From assembly GCA_002706265.1 (NCBI GenBank), contig PAKU01000016.1:62001-126000 (forward strand): a stretch of DNA of 64,000 nucleotides, read 5' to 3'. Under the pieces are notes generated by a model. That model was not told where the DNA came from and did no database searches. It worked only from the letters and a program-made list of their open reading frames with translations. Positions 1 to 8,903 of the stretch are shown here, piece after piece (positions within the stretch are counted from its first letter, which is position 1; every line of letters starts with the position of its first letter). Made by a program: the position numbers and the translations under genes. Source of the DNA: Polycyclovorans sp. (GTDB taxonomy: Bacteria; Pseudomonadota; Gammaproteobacteria; Nevskiales; Nevskiaceae).

Positions 1-852
1 GAGCACCTGCCCGGCATCGACGCGCGCGTTGCGGCGATCTACCGCCGCGGCCGGCCGATCATTCCCGAAGGCGACACCATCATCGAAGCGGAGGATGAGG
101 TGTTCTTTGTCGCCGCCAAGGCGCACATTCCAAAAATGATCGCCGAGCTGCGCAAGCTCGACCAGCCGGTACGCCGCATCATTCTCGCCGGCGGCGGCCG
201 CATTGGCCTGCGACTGGCACGGGTGCTCGAAGATCGCATCGAGGTGAAGATCGTCGAGTCGGTGCGCGACCGGGCGCGCTACCTGTCTGAAGAACTGGGC
301 AACACGGTGGTGCTGCACGGCGATGCCGCCGACGAGGGCCTGCTGCGCGAGGAAAATGTCGAAGACTGCGACGTGTTCTGCGCCATCACCAACGACGATG
401 AGGCCAACATTCTCTCGGCGATGCTCGCCAAGCGACTGGGCGCGCGCAAGGCGCTATGCCTGATCAACCGCCAGTCGTACGTGGAACTGGTGGAGGGCAG
501 CCAGATCGACATCGCCATCAGCCCGCAGCAGTCCACGGTGAGCGCGCTGCTGGCGCACGTGCGCCGGGGCGACGTGGTCAAGGTGCACAGCCTGCGGCGC
601 GGCGCGGCCGAGGCGATCGAGGCGATTGCCCACGGGGATCGCTTCAACTCTGAGGTGGTCGGTCGCCGGCTTGAAGAGATCAAGCTGCCCCCCGGCACCA
701 CCATCGGCGCCATCGTGCGCGGCGACGAGGTCATCATTGCCCACCACGACACGGTGATCGAGGCCGAAGACCACGTGATTCTGTTCCTCGTCAACCGCAA
801 GCACGTGAAGGATGTCGGCAAGCTGTTCCAGGTTGGCATCGGGTTCTTCTGA
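1..852 (+). CDS. trkA: Trk potassium uptake NAD-binding subunit TrkA (5' end cut off)
   Basis: Peripheral cytoplasmic subunit that binds NAD(H) and gates the TrkH potassium channel. The frame is open from base 1, so the start lies outside the window; 283 residues remain of a protein usually near 458. The remaining part holds the end of the first RCK unit, a second Rossmann fold with the glycine motif GGGRIGLRLA near residue 64 of the fragment, and a C-terminal TrkA-C domain. trkH begins 3 bases after the stop, the usual trkAH arrangement. An internal GTG at 100 is not the true start because the homology continues upstream. Confidence 0.95.
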   Translation, partial: EHLPGIDARVAAIYRRGRPIIPEGDTIIEAEDEVFFVAAKAHIPKMIAELRKLDQPVRRIILAGGGRIGLRLARVLEDRIEVKIVESVRDRARYLSEELGNTVVLHGDAADEGLLREENVEDCDVFCAITNDDEANILSAMLAKRLGARKALCLINRQSYVELVEGSQIDIAISPQQSTVSALLAHVRRGDVVKVHSLRRGAAEAIEAIAHGDRFNSEVVGRRLEEIKLPPGTTIGAIVRGDEVIIAHHDTVIEAEDHVILFLVNRKHVKDVGKLFQVGIGFF

Positions 853-855
853 TTC

Positions 856-2337
856 GTGGCGCTGACCGATGCCAAGCTGAACCGCATTCACCGCTTCGGT
901 GCCGTGCAGCGGGTGATGGGCATCCTGCTGATGATTTTTTCGCTGACCATGCTGCCGCCCATGGCGGTGAGCTGGCTTTACGCCGATGGCACCGCGCCGG
1001 CGTTCGCTCTGGCGCTCTCCATCAACGTGGTCCTGGGCGCGCTGACCTGGTGGCCGGTGCGGCACAGCCGGGCGGAGTTGAAGATTCGCGACGGCTTTCT
1101 GGTCACCGTGCTGTTCTGGATGGTGCTGGGCGTGTCCGGGGCGATTCCGCTCTATGTCGCCGATCAACCGGGGCTGACCATTCCGCAGGCGGTGTTCGAG
1201 TCGATCTCAGGGCTGACGACCACCGGGGCCACCGTCATCGTCGGGCTCGACGGGCTGCCCAAGGCGCTGCTGTACTACCGCCAGCAACTGCAGTGGTTCG
1301 GCGGCATGGGGCTGGTCATTCTGGCCATCGCCATCCTGCCGATGCTGGGGGTCGGCGGCATGCAGCTCTACCGCGCCGAATCACTGGGGCCGGTCAAGGA
1401 CACCAAGCTGACGCCGCGCCTGGTCGAAACCGCCCGCGCCCTGTGGTTGATCTACCTCAGCCTCACGATTGCCTGCGCGGTGGCCTACCGATGGGCCGGA
1501 ATGGACTGGTTCGACGCCATTGGGCATGCCTTTGCCACGGTGTCCACCGGCGGATTCTCGACCCACGATGCCTCGATCGCGTACTTCGACAGCGCCATCA
1601 TCGAACTGATCTGCATCGCCTTCATGGTCATCGGCGCGGTCAATTTCGGCTTGCACTTCGTGGCCTTTCGCTCGCGATCGATTACGGGCTACTGGAGCGA
1701 TCCGGAGTTCAGGGTGTTCATCGGCATCATCGCCGCCGCCACCCTGGGCATCACTGCGCTGCTGATGCTGACCGGCACCTACTGGGGCTTCGAAGCCCCA
1801 TTGCAGGCCCTGTTCCAGGTGGTGTCGATCGGCACCACGGCCGGCTTTGCCTCGGCCGATCTCAACCTGTGGCCCAGCATGATCTCGACGCTGGTGATTC
1901 TGGTCAGTTTTATCTGTGGGTGCGCCTACTCCACCGCCGGCGGCCTCAAGGTGGTGCGGGTGATGCTGCTGTTCAAACAGGGGCTGCGCTCGGTGTTTCA
2001 CAACATTCATCCGTCGGCGGTGGCGCCGGTGAAGCTGGGCGCCCGGTCGGTGCCCGATGAGGTCATCCAGGGCGTCTGGGGCTTCTTCTCGGTGTACATC
2101 GGGTTCTACGTGGTGCTCGTGGTGTTGATGCAACTGTCAGGCATGGACCCGGTCACCGCCTTCGGCGCCGTGGCGGCCACCATCAACAATCTGGGCCCCG
2201 GCCTGGGCGAGGTGTCGACCTCGTTTTCCTCGGTGGGCGGCTTCGGGCTCTGGTTGGGCAGCTTTGCGATGCTGCTGGGGCGGCTGGAGATCTTTCCGCT
2301 GCTGGTGCTGATGACGCCCTATTTCTGGCGGCGCTGA
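856..2337 (+). CDS. trkH: Trk potassium uptake transmembrane protein TrkH
   Basis: Potassium-translocating subunit of the Trk system, an inner-membrane protein of the SKT superfamily with four pore repeats. The 493 residues match the family length of about 480. Selectivity-filter-like loops are visible: TTTGATV near residue 117, STGGFS near 230, GTTAGFAS near 325 and NNLGPG near 440. The start is a GTG at 856, three bases after trkA, so the pair is probably one transcript. A Trk system gives constitutive potassium uptake driven by the proton gradient and regulated by nucleotides bound to TrkA. Confidence 0.95.
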   Translation: MALTDAKLNRIHRFGAVQRVMGILLMIFSLTMLPPMAVSWLYADGTAPAFALALSINVVLGALTWWPVRHSRAELKIRDGFLVTVLFWMVLGVSGAIPLYVADQPGLTIPQAVFESISGLTTTGATVIVGLDGLPKALLYYRQQLQWFGGMGLVILAIAILPMLGVGGMQLYRAESLGPVKDTKLTPRLVETARALWLIYLSLTIACAVAYRWAGMDWFDAIGHAFATVSTGGFSTHDASIAYFDSAIIELICIAFMVIGAVNFGLHFVAFRSRSITGYWSDPEFRVFIGIIAAATLGITALLMLTGTYWGFEAPLQALFQVVSIGTTAGFASADLNLWPSMISTLVILVSFICGCAYSTAGGLKVVRVMLLFKQGLRSVFHNIHPSAVAPVKLGARSVPDEVIQGVWGFFSVYIGFYVVLVVLMQLSGMDPVTAFGAVAATINNLGPGLGEVSTSFSSVGGFGLWLGSFAMLLGRLEIFPLLVLMTPYFWRR

Positions 2338-2410
2338 AGCGCGGCGTTCTGGACGGCATCGGCACTTGCGCCTACGCTTCGCGGCCTGATCGCCCAAACA
2401 CCCGCCCTGC

Positions 2411-3349
2411 ATGTCGGTCTTCACCAAGGTTTCGCACGCCCAGCTCAAACGGTTTCTGACCCAGTATCCGGTCGGGCCGTTGATCAATTTCCAGGGCATC
2501 GGCGAGGGCGTCGAAAACACCAACTATTTCGTCGACACGGCCGATGGCCGCTGGGTGCTGACCCTGTTCGAGCGTCTCAATTACGACGACCTGCCCTATT
2601 TTCTGGGCTTGATGGAGCATCTGGCCGCGCGCGGATTTCCCGGCGCGATGCCGATGCGCAACCAGTCGGGCGACACCTTGACCTCGCTCAACGCCAAGCC
2701 CGCGGCGCTGGTGCGGCGTCTGGCCGGCCAGAGCGTGCTGTTTCCGACCCTGCACCAATGTGAAGAGATTGGCCGGGCGCTGGGCGACCTGCATGTGCTG
2801 GGCCAGTCCTACGGCGGGCATTGCGACAACTCGCGCGGCCCGGCTTGGCGCCAGCACACGGCCGAGGCGATTCTGCCCAAGGCCGATGAAGACGCGGCCG
2901 AGCTGATCCGCGATGAACTGCAGGCCCAGGCAACGCTCGATCTGGCGGCGCTGCCCCAGGGCGTGATCCACGCCGACCTGTTTCGCGACAACGCGCTGTT
3001 TGTTGACGAGCGCCTGACCGGCGTCATCGATTTTTACTATGCCTGCAACGATGCGCTGCTCTACGACCTGGCCATCACGGTGAACGACTGGTGTTTTGAA
3101 ACCGACGGCAGCCTCAACGGCGCGCGCTGGGCCGCCATGACCCACGCCTACCGCAGCCGCCGGGAGCTGACGCCCGACGAGATCAGCGCCTGGCCGCTGG
3201 TGCTGCGCGCTGCGGCCTTGCGCTTTTACCTGTCGCGGCTCTACGACTGGCTGTTTCCGCGCGAAGGCGACGTGGTGCACGTCAAGGACCCGGCGGCGTA
3301 CCGGCGCGTGCTTGAGCGCCATCGCCGGCACGCCCCGCCCGCGCTGTAG
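2411..3349 (+). CDS. thrB: Homoserine kinase, choline/aminoglycoside-kinase type
   Basis: Phosphorylates L-homoserine to O-phosphohomoserine with ATP in threonine synthesis. This is the non-GHMP form found in many beta- and gammaproteobacteria. The 312 residues have the kinase-fold motifs HADLFRDN (His187, Asp189, Asn194) for catalysis and the following GVIDFYYA metal-binding segment near residue 205. The N-terminal GEGVENTNYFV segment is the nucleotide loop. The gene is followed within 7 bases by a TRAP permease pair that has no obvious metabolic link to threonine. Other phosphotransferases share the fold, but the overall match is to ThrB. Confidence 0.93.
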   Translation: MSVFTKVSHAQLKRFLTQYPVGPLINFQGIGEGVENTNYFVDTADGRWVLTLFERLNYDDLPYFLGLMEHLAARGFPGAMPMRNQSGDTLTSLNAKPAALVRRLAGQSVLFPTLHQCEEIGRALGDLHVLGQSYGGHCDNSRGPAWRQHTAEAILPKADEDAAELIRDELQAQATLDLAALPQGVIHADLFRDNALFVDERLTGVIDFYYACNDALLYDLAITVNDWCFETDGSLNGARWAAMTHAYRSRRELTPDEISAWPLVLRAAALRFYLSRLYDWLFPREGDVVHVKDPAAYRRVLERHRRHAPPAL

Positions 3350-3355
3350 CGCCCC

Positions 3356-3856
3356 ATGGTCTCGCGCATCGTCTGCCTCATCGACGCCGTCAACGGCCGG
3401 CTCTACCAATTGGCCGGTCTGCTGACGCTGGCGCTGACGGTGCTGGTGTTCGGCATCGTGGTGCTGCGCTACGTCGCCAACAGTGGCAGCACCGCCGTCC
3501 AGGAGGCGGCGCTGTACCTGCATGCCCTGATCTTCATGCTCGCCGTGGCCCACGCGCTGCCGCGGGGCGAACATGTGCGGGTCGATGTGCTCAGCGCCCG
3601 CCTCGGGGCGCGTGGCAGGCGCCATGTGGAGCTGTTCGGCACGCTGGTGTTTCTGCTGCCGTTCGCGGTGTTTCTGCTGCTGATGTCGTGGGACTACGTG
3701 GGGCGCGGGTGGGCCATTCAGGAGCGCTCGCCCGACCCCGGCGGCCTGCCCATTCTGTATCTGCTGAAAACCATGATTCTGGTGATGGCCGGGCAACTCA
3801 TCCTGCAGGGCATCGCCGAGGTCATGCGGCTGACGCTGAGGCCGCCCGGCGCATGA
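3356..3856 (+). CDS. TRAP transporter small permease, DctQ type
   Basis: Small membrane subunit of a tripartite ATP-independent periplasmic transporter, working with the large DctM permease to import organic acids with sodium. The 166 residues hold four hydrophobic helices and the family segments VLRYV(A)NSGSTAVQEAALYLH and AHALPRGEHVRVDVL. It ends in a four-base overlap with the large subunit, which implies translational coupling. No periplasmic substrate-binding protein (DctP) is next to it, so the substrate cannot be read from context. Confidence 0.9.
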   Translation: MVSRIVCLIDAVNGRLYQLAGLLTLALTVLVFGIVVLRYVANSGSTAVQEAALYLHALIFMLAVAHALPRGEHVRVDVLSARLGARGRRHVELFGTLVFLLPFAVFLLLMSWDYVGRGWAIQERSPDPGGLPILYLLKTMILVMAGQLILQGIAEVMRLTLRPPGA

Positions 3857-5220
3857 GCATGAGCGTCATCGCCATCGTCATGTTCCTCGTGGCCTGCGGC
3901 GTGTTGATGCTGGGCTATCCGGTCGCCTTCACCCTGGCCGGCGTTGCGCTGATCTTCGCCCTGCTGGGTCTGGGCCTGGGCGCCTTTGGCGTGCCCGAGC
4001 TGCTCGACCTGCCCAGCCGCCTCTATGGCGTGATGAACAACGAAACCCTGATGGCGGTGCCGCTGTTCGTGCTGATGGGGGTGGTGCTGGAACGCGCCCG
4101 CATCGCCGAAGACCTGCTGGAGTCCATGGCCAGCGCCCTGGGCCGGCTGCACGGCGGCATGCTGGTGGCCGTGGTGCTGGTGGGCGGGCTGATGGCGGCC
4201 AGCACCGGCATCGTCGGGGCCACCGTCGTCACCCTGGGCCTGCTGAGCCTGCCCACCTTGCTCAAGCGCGGCTACGACCCCAGCCTGGCCACCGGCACCA
4301 TCGCCGCCAGCGGCACCCTGGGCCAGATCATTCCGCCGTCGATCATTCTGGTGCTGCTGGGCGACGTGCTGTCGTCGGCCTACCAGCAGGCGCAGTTGTC
4401 TCAGGGCGTGTTCTCGACGCAGTCGGTGTCGGTGGGCGATCTGTTCATCGGCGCGGTGATCCCCGGCCTGCTGCTGGTGCTGCTGTACATCGGCTACGTG
4501 ATGGCGGTGGCGTGGCGCCGGCCCGATGCGGCGCCCCCGGTCACCGACCTGCCGCCGCTGTCATGGCGGCGGCTGCTGATGAGTCTGTCGGCGCCGCTGC
4601 TGCTGATTCTGGCGGTGCTGGGCTCGATCATCGGCGGCTTCGCCACGCCCACCGAGGCCGCGGCGGTTGGCGGCATGGGGGCGATGCTCATGGCGGCGGC
4701 GCGCGGCACGCTGGGCTGGGCACGGCTGCGCGAATGCGGGGAGCGCACCGCCGGCATCAGCGCCATGGTGTTCATGATTCTGATCGGCGCGTCGATGTTC
4801 TCGATGGTGTTCAACGCCTATGGCGGCGATGCGCTGGTGCACGACCTGCTCACCGCCCTGCCCGGCGGCGCCTTCGGTGCAATGCTGGCGGTGATGCTGC
4901 TGATGTTCGTGCTCGGCTTCATTCTCGACTTCATCGAGATCACGTTTGTCATCGTGCCCATCGTCGCCCCCCCGTTGCTGATGCTGGGGCTGGACCCGGT
5001 ATGGCTGGGCGTGATGATTGCACTCAACCTGCAGACCAGCTTTCTGACGCCGCCTTTCGGCTTCGCGCTGTTCTACCTGCGTGGCGTCAGCCCGCCCGAG
5101 GTGACCACCCAGGCCATCTACCGCGGCGCACTGCCGTTCATTGGCCTGCAACTGCTGCTGCTGGGGTTGGTGGCGGCATTCCCCGGGCTTGCCACCGGCC
5201 TGGCCGACCTGATGCGGTGA
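3853..5220 (+). CDS. TRAP transporter large permease, DctM type
   Basis: Main translocating subunit of the TRAP transporter, 455 residues with about twelve membrane helices. Family signatures include NNETLMAVPLFVLMG, GLMAASTGIVGATVVTLG, SGTLGQIIPPSI and LNLQTSFLTPPFGFALFYLRG near the C-terminus. The ATG at 3853 overlaps the dctQ stop by four bases; a longer reading frame upstream runs through dctQ in another frame and is not real. Like dctQ it lacks a neighbouring dctP, so the binding protein must lie elsewhere or the pair uses one from another locus. Confidence 0.93.
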   Translation: MSMSVIAIVMFLVACGVLMLGYPVAFTLAGVALIFALLGLGLGAFGVPELLDLPSRLYGVMNNETLMAVPLFVLMGVVLERARIAEDLLESMASALGRLHGGMLVAVVLVGGLMAASTGIVGATVVTLGLLSLPTLLKRGYDPSLATGTIAASGTLGQIIPPSIILVLLGDVLSSAYQQAQLSQGVFSTQSVSVGDLFIGAVIPGLLLVLLYIGYVMAVAWRRPDAAPPVTDLPPLSWRRLLMSLSAPLLLILAVLGSIIGGFATPTEAAAVGGMGAMLMAAARGTLGWARLRECGERTAGISAMVFMILIGASMFSMVFNAYGGDALVHDLLTALPGGAFGAMLAVMLLMFVLGFILDFIEITFVIVPIVAPPLLMLGLDPVWLGVMIALNLQTSFLTPPFGFALFYLRGVSPPEVTTQAIYRGALPFIGLQLLLLGLVAAFPGLATGLADLMR

Positions 5221-5229
5221 CGGGCGCGG

Positions 5230-5649
5230 CTACAGCGGCGTCGGCCATGCGTAGGTGCCGGTCACATGGCAGGCATCGTTGCCCAGGTGATCGCGCACCA
5301 TCACCCGCAGCGCAGCGCGGCGACGCCCCAGCTTGAGCACGCTGGCCTCGGCGAACAGATCGCCTTTGGCCGCAGGCCGCAGAAACTGCAGGTTCATGTC
5401 GACGGTGACGGCCATCACCTGCGGGCCAATGTGTGCCAGCACGCAGACATACATCGCGGTATCGGCTGCCGACATCAGCGACGGCCCCGACATCACCTCG
5501 CCGGCCCGTTGCAGGCCTTCTCGAAACGGCTGGCGAATCATCGCCCCACCGGGCTTGACCCACTGCACGTCAATCTTCCAGTCGGGGGTGTCCGGCGCGC
5601 TGCCGTGGATGAGGTCGGTCACGCCGGCGGCGTCGAGTTTGATGTCCAT
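5230..5649 (-). CDS. PaaI-type hotdog-fold thioesterase
   Basis: A 139-residue single hotdog domain probably hydrolysing acyl- or aryl-CoA thioesters in the cytoplasm. The segment GEVMSGPSLMSAADTAMYVC corresponds to the helix and active-site region of PaaI/acyl-CoA thioesterases, and TVDMNLQFLRPAAKGDLFAEA to the central strands. Its start lies 31 bases inside the end of the upstream TauE-type gene on the same strand, so the two are probably cotranscribed. The substrate cannot be inferred from the sequence. Confidence 0.85.
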   Translation of the reverse strand: MDIKLDAAGVTDLIHGSAPDTPDWKIDVQWVKPGGAMIRQPFREGLQRAGEVMSGPSLMSAADTAMYVCVLAHIGPQVMAVTVDMNLQFLRPAAKGDLFAEASVLKLGRRRAALRVMVRDHLGNDACHVTGTYAWPTPL

Positions 5650-6392
5650 AAGGTCCAGAGTGCAGAGATGATCAGGGCGCCCGAAAGAGCCACGAGAATA
5701 GCGCGCGCCATTTGCGCGAAGCGGGCTTCGTCGAGACGGTCATTGAGGCGGCGCCCCAGCGCGGTGCCCAGCATCACGGCCAGCACCAAGGCCACCAGCA
5801 GGCCCGGCCGCGCCAATACGCTGAGTCCCGCAAAGCCGAAGGCAATGACCCGCAGGCCATGCCCCAGCGTCTGGGTCAGCGCCAGCGTGCCGACCGTGGT
5901 GTGGCGCGACCAGTCTTGCCGCAGGAACAGGCGCCCCACGAACAGGCCGGTGGCACCGACCACATTGCCGAGGGCGCCATTGAGCGCGCCGGCCAGCACC
6001 AGCATCTGGCGGCGCGGCATCTGCTGCAGCCGCGCCGAGGGCGCGGGCGCCAGCGAGAACAGGATCAGCGCGGCGAGCGTCAGCTGCGCCCATTCCGGAT
6101 CGATACGCGCCGCCACCCCCACGGTGAGCAGCGTGGCCGGCACCGCCGAAAGCAGAAACCACCCGGTCGCGCGTCCGTCCACATGCGCCCAGTAGGCGGT
6201 GGTGCGCGACACGTTCGACACCAGTTGCACGGCCGCGAACAGTGGCACCGCCTCCAGCGGCGGCAGGCCCGCCACCAGCAGCACGCCGATCAGAATCGAG
6301 CCGCCGCCCATGCCGGCAACGCCGGACAAGGTGGCCGTCAAGAAGCCCACCAGCACCAGCGCGGCTTCCAGCAGGGGCACGGACGACGGCAT
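5619..6392 (-). CDS. TauE/SafE-family permease (anion exporter type)
   Basis: Inner-membrane protein of the TauE/SafE (DUF81) family, associated in other organisms with export or uptake of sulfite, sulfoacetate and other organic anions. About 257 residues with eight hydrophobic segments in two repeats; the family motif appears as LSGVAGMGGGSI in the first repeat and GALNGALGNVVGATG in the second. I prefer the ATG at 6392; a GTG at 6422 would add ten residues. It overlaps the downstream thioesterase and is divergent from a LolA-like gene 47 bases away. The substrate is unknown. Confidence 0.88.
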   Translation of the reverse strand: MPSSVPLLEAALVLVGFLTATLSGVAGMGGGSILIGVLLVAGLPPLEAVPLFAAVQLVSNVSRTTAYWAHVDGRATGWFLLSAVPATLLTVGVAARIDPEWAQLTLAALILFSLAPAPSARLQQMPRRQMLVLAGALNGALGNVVGATGLFVGRLFLRQDWSRHTTVGTLALTQTLGHGLRVIAFGFAGLSVLARPGLLVALVLAVMLGTALGRRLNDRLDEARFAQMARAILVALSGALIISALWTLWTSNSTPPA

Positions 6393-6439
6393 GGCGGTAT
6401 CGGGGCGCTTCAGGCGCGGCACGCTAACATCGGCGAATT

Positions 6440-7276
6440 ATGAACACTCCCCCAATGATCAGTGACCGACACTTGGCATGGGCACGCCGCGGCGCGGCCT
6501 TGCTCATGGTTGCCTGCGGGCTGAGCCCCGCGCTCGCCGAACCCTTGAGCGAAGAGGCCGCCATTGCACGCGGAACGGCCATCGCCGAGCGGGCCGACGC
6601 CCAGGGCCAAGGCTATGGGGACGTGCAATCCAGCATGACCATGGTGCTGCGTACCCCGGCAGGCGACGAGGCGGTGCGGGTGCTGCGCTCGCGGGCCATG
6701 GAGGGCGCCGACGGCCGCGATCGCTCGCTGATCATTTTCGACGAGCCCCGCGACGTGGCCGGCACCGCGTTGCTGACCCACGCCAACCCCGACGGCGATG
6801 ACGGGCGCTGGCTCTACCTGCCCTCGGTCAACCGCGTGAAACGCATCGCCAGCTCGGGTCAGTCCGGCGCCTTCATGGGCAGCGAGTTTTCCTACGAAGA
6901 CCTGGGCCCGCAGGACATCAGCAAATATCGCTTCAAATGGGTGCGCGACGAGCCTCTGGATGGCACGGCAATGCACGTACTCGAACGCATCCCCAAAGAC
7001 CCCGATTCCGGCTACGCGCGGCAGGTGGTGTGGATGGACCAGGCCAATCTGCGCTTGCACAAGGTCGCGTTCTACGACCGCCGCGATCGTCTGCAGAAAA
7101 CCCTCACGGCCGAGGGGTTCACCCAGCACGACGGCCGCTACTGGCGCCCGCTGCAACTGGAGATGCGCAACCATCAGTCCGGCCGCTCGACCACCTTGCG
7201 CTTCGAGGACTACCGCTTCGACGCGGGCCTGAGCGCCCGCGACTTTGACGAAAACCGGCTGGCCAATGTGCGCTGA
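6440..7276 (+). CDS. Outer membrane lipoprotein-sorting protein (LolA-like), exported
   Basis: A 278-residue periplasmic protein with an N-terminal signal peptide ending near PALAEP. The rest matches the LolA-like outer-membrane lipoprotein-sorting family: MTMVLRTPAGDEAVR, RDRSLIIFDEPRDVAGTALL, the FMGSEFSYEDL motif, and a C-terminal FEDYRFDAGL segment. Family members commonly sit beside MMPL/RND lipid transporters. Here there is none, so the partner and cargo are unknown. A role in shuttling a lipid or lipoprotein between membranes is inferred from the fold family only. Confidence 0.85.
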   Translation: MNTPPMISDRHLAWARRGAALLMVACGLSPALAEPLSEEAAIARGTAIAERADAQGQGYGDVQSSMTMVLRTPAGDEAVRVLRSRAMEGADGRDRSLIIFDEPRDVAGTALLTHANPDGDDGRWLYLPSVNRVKRIASSGQSGAFMGSEFSYEDLGPQDISKYRFKWVRDEPLDGTAMHVLERIPKDPDSGYARQVVWMDQANLRLHKVAFYDRRDRLQKTLTAEGFTQHDGRYWRPLQLEMRNHQSGRSTTLRFEDYRFDAGLSARDFDENRLANVR

Positions 7277-7348
7277 CCGATCACGCCGGGGGGCCACCGG
7301 CCGCCACCCCGAAAATGGCCCAAGCCCTGCGCCGCGACTGGAGACCCC

Positions 7349-7858
7349 GTGACCCCCTTGCCCCCCAAATCACCCGCCGAGAGCGCAGTGACCGAACAGG
7401 TTTACATGGTGTTTCCCAACGACCTCAACGCCAAGGACACGGTGTTCGGCGGGCAGATCATGGCGCTCATGGACCGCTACTGCGCGGTGGTGGCCGACCG
7501 TCACGCCGGGGCGGTCTGCGTCACGGTCGGCGTCGATGCCGTGCACTTCATCGCGCCGGCGCGGCGCGGTGACGTGCTGATCTTCAATGCCACGGTCAAC
7601 CGGGCGTGGCGCACCTCGATGGAGATTGGCTGCAAGGTCGAAGCGCAGGACGCACAGAAGGGGCCGCGGCGACACATTCTTTCGGCCTACCTGACCTTCG
7701 TCGGCACCGGCGAAGACCGTCGTCCGATTCCGATTCCGTCATTGACGCCCCAGAGTGCCGATGAGCGGCGTCGCCATCAGGAAGCCGATCTGCGTCGCCA
7801 GATGCGCCTGCAGCACGCCGCAGACCTGAAGGCCCTGCGCGGCGGCCACGCGTCCTGA
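7349..7858 (+). CDS. Acyl-CoA thioesterase, YciA/hotdog type
   Basis: Cytoplasmic hotdog thioesterase of 169 residues hydrolysing fatty acyl-CoA esters. The signature MVFPNDLNAKDTVFGGQIMA matches the N-terminal half of the cytosolic acyl-CoA thioester hydrolase family, with Asn and Asp active-site positions in the NDLNAKD/GGQIMALMD segments. The start chosen is GTG at 7349 with GGAG six to nine bases upstream. The charged C-terminal tail after residue 140 is probably helical. No operon partner is evident. Confidence 0.88.
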   Translation: MTPLPPKSPAESAVTEQVYMVFPNDLNAKDTVFGGQIMALMDRYCAVVADRHAGAVCVTVGVDAVHFIAPARRGDVLIFNATVNRAWRTSMEIGCKVEAQDAQKGPRRHILSAYLTFVGTGEDRRPIPIPSLTPQSADERRRHQEADLRRQMRLQHAADLKALRGGHAS

Positions 7859-7871
7859 GCGGCGGCCCGGC

Positions 7872-8816
7872 CTAAAGCCGGTCGGCCAGCTGCTGCGTGG
7901 CCCTGACCAGGGCCGTCAAGATGCCCGGCTCGCTGGCCGCATGACCGGCATCCGGCACCTCCACGAACGCCGCTTCGGGCCAGGCGCGGTGCAGTTCCCA
8001 GGCGCTGCGCATCGGGCACACCACGTCGTAACGCCCCTGGATGATGGTGGCCGGAATGTGCCGAATCCGGTCAACATGGGCCAGCAACTGGTCGTCCCGC
8101 TCAAAAAAGCCGCGGTTGACGAAGTAATGGCATTCGATCCGCGCAAAGGCTTCGGCGAAGGCCGATTCGCCAAAGCGCGCGGCCGCGTCGGCCGTCGGGA
8201 TGAGCTTGCTGGTCGCCCCCTCCCACCGGCTCCAGGCGCGCGCCGCCGCGAGGCGCACCTTGGGGTCGTCCGACGTCAGCCGCCGGTAATAGGCGCCGAC
8301 GTAATCACCCCGTTCGTCCGCGGGAATCGCCGCCTCGAAGGCCTCCCAGGCATCGGGGAAGATCCACGACGTGCCCTGCTGGTAGAACCAGTCGATTTCG
8401 GCCTTGCGAAGCAGGAAGATGCCGCGCAGCACCAGCCCCAGCACCCGCGCCGGGTGGGCCTGCGCATAGGTCAGCGCCAGGGTCGAGCCCCACGAGCCGC
8501 CGAACAGGGCCCAGGCGTCGATCGCCAGATGCACGCGGATGCGCTCCATGTCATCGACCAGATGCCAGGTGGTGTTGTCCACCAGACTGGCGTGCGGGGT
8601 TGAGCGGCCGCAGCCCCGCTGATCGAACAGCACGATTCGATAGCGTTGCGGATCAAAGAACTGGCGGTGCCAGGCCTCGGTGCCACCCCCCGGCCCGCCG
8701 TGGACGAACAGCACCGGGATGCCGTCGGGGTTTCCCGACTCCTCCACATACAGGGTGTGCGTGGCATCCACCTTCAGTGCATGGGTGGCGTAGGGCTGTA
8801 ACGGGGCGAAGAGCAT
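7872..8816 (-). CDS. pip: Proline iminopeptidase
   Basis: Alpha/beta-hydrolase that releases N-terminal proline from peptides in the cytoplasm. The 314 residues fit the family. Visible motifs are the oxyanion segment VHGGPGGG, DQRGCGRSTPHA, the nucleophile elbow GGSWGSTLAL, a late Asp in GRYDVVCPM and a late His in PDAGHAASEPG, which completes the triad. It is convergent with the thioesterase gene, 13 bases away, and divergent from the mltD-like gene. Confidence 0.93.
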   Translation of the reverse strand: MLFAPLQPYATHALKVDATHTLYVEESGNPDGIPVLFVHGGPGGGTEAWHRQFFDPQRYRIVLFDQRGCGRSTPHASLVDNTTWHLVDDMERIRVHLAIDAWALFGGSWGSTLALTYAQAHPARVLGLVLRGIFLLRKAEIDWFYQQGTSWIFPDAWEAFEAAIPADERGDYVGAYYRRLTSDDPKVRLAAARAWSRWEGATSKLIPTADAAARFGESAFAEAFARIECHYFVNRGFFERDDQLLAHVDRIRHIPATIIQGRYDVVCPMRSAWELHRAWPEAAFVEVPDAGHAASEPGILTALVRATQQLADRL

Positions 8817-8903
8817 GAGAAAAAACCAGGGAAGGCCAAAAAGAGTGTCGGTGCGGATTGCGGCGTGCCGGGCGAGTTTCTACTATGCAGGCTTGGCACT
8901 TCA

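Noticed and set aside
3688-3852. N-terminal extension of the TRAP large permease
   Set aside because: It runs through dctQ in another frame, and the ATG at 3853 overlaps the dctQ stop in the standard way.
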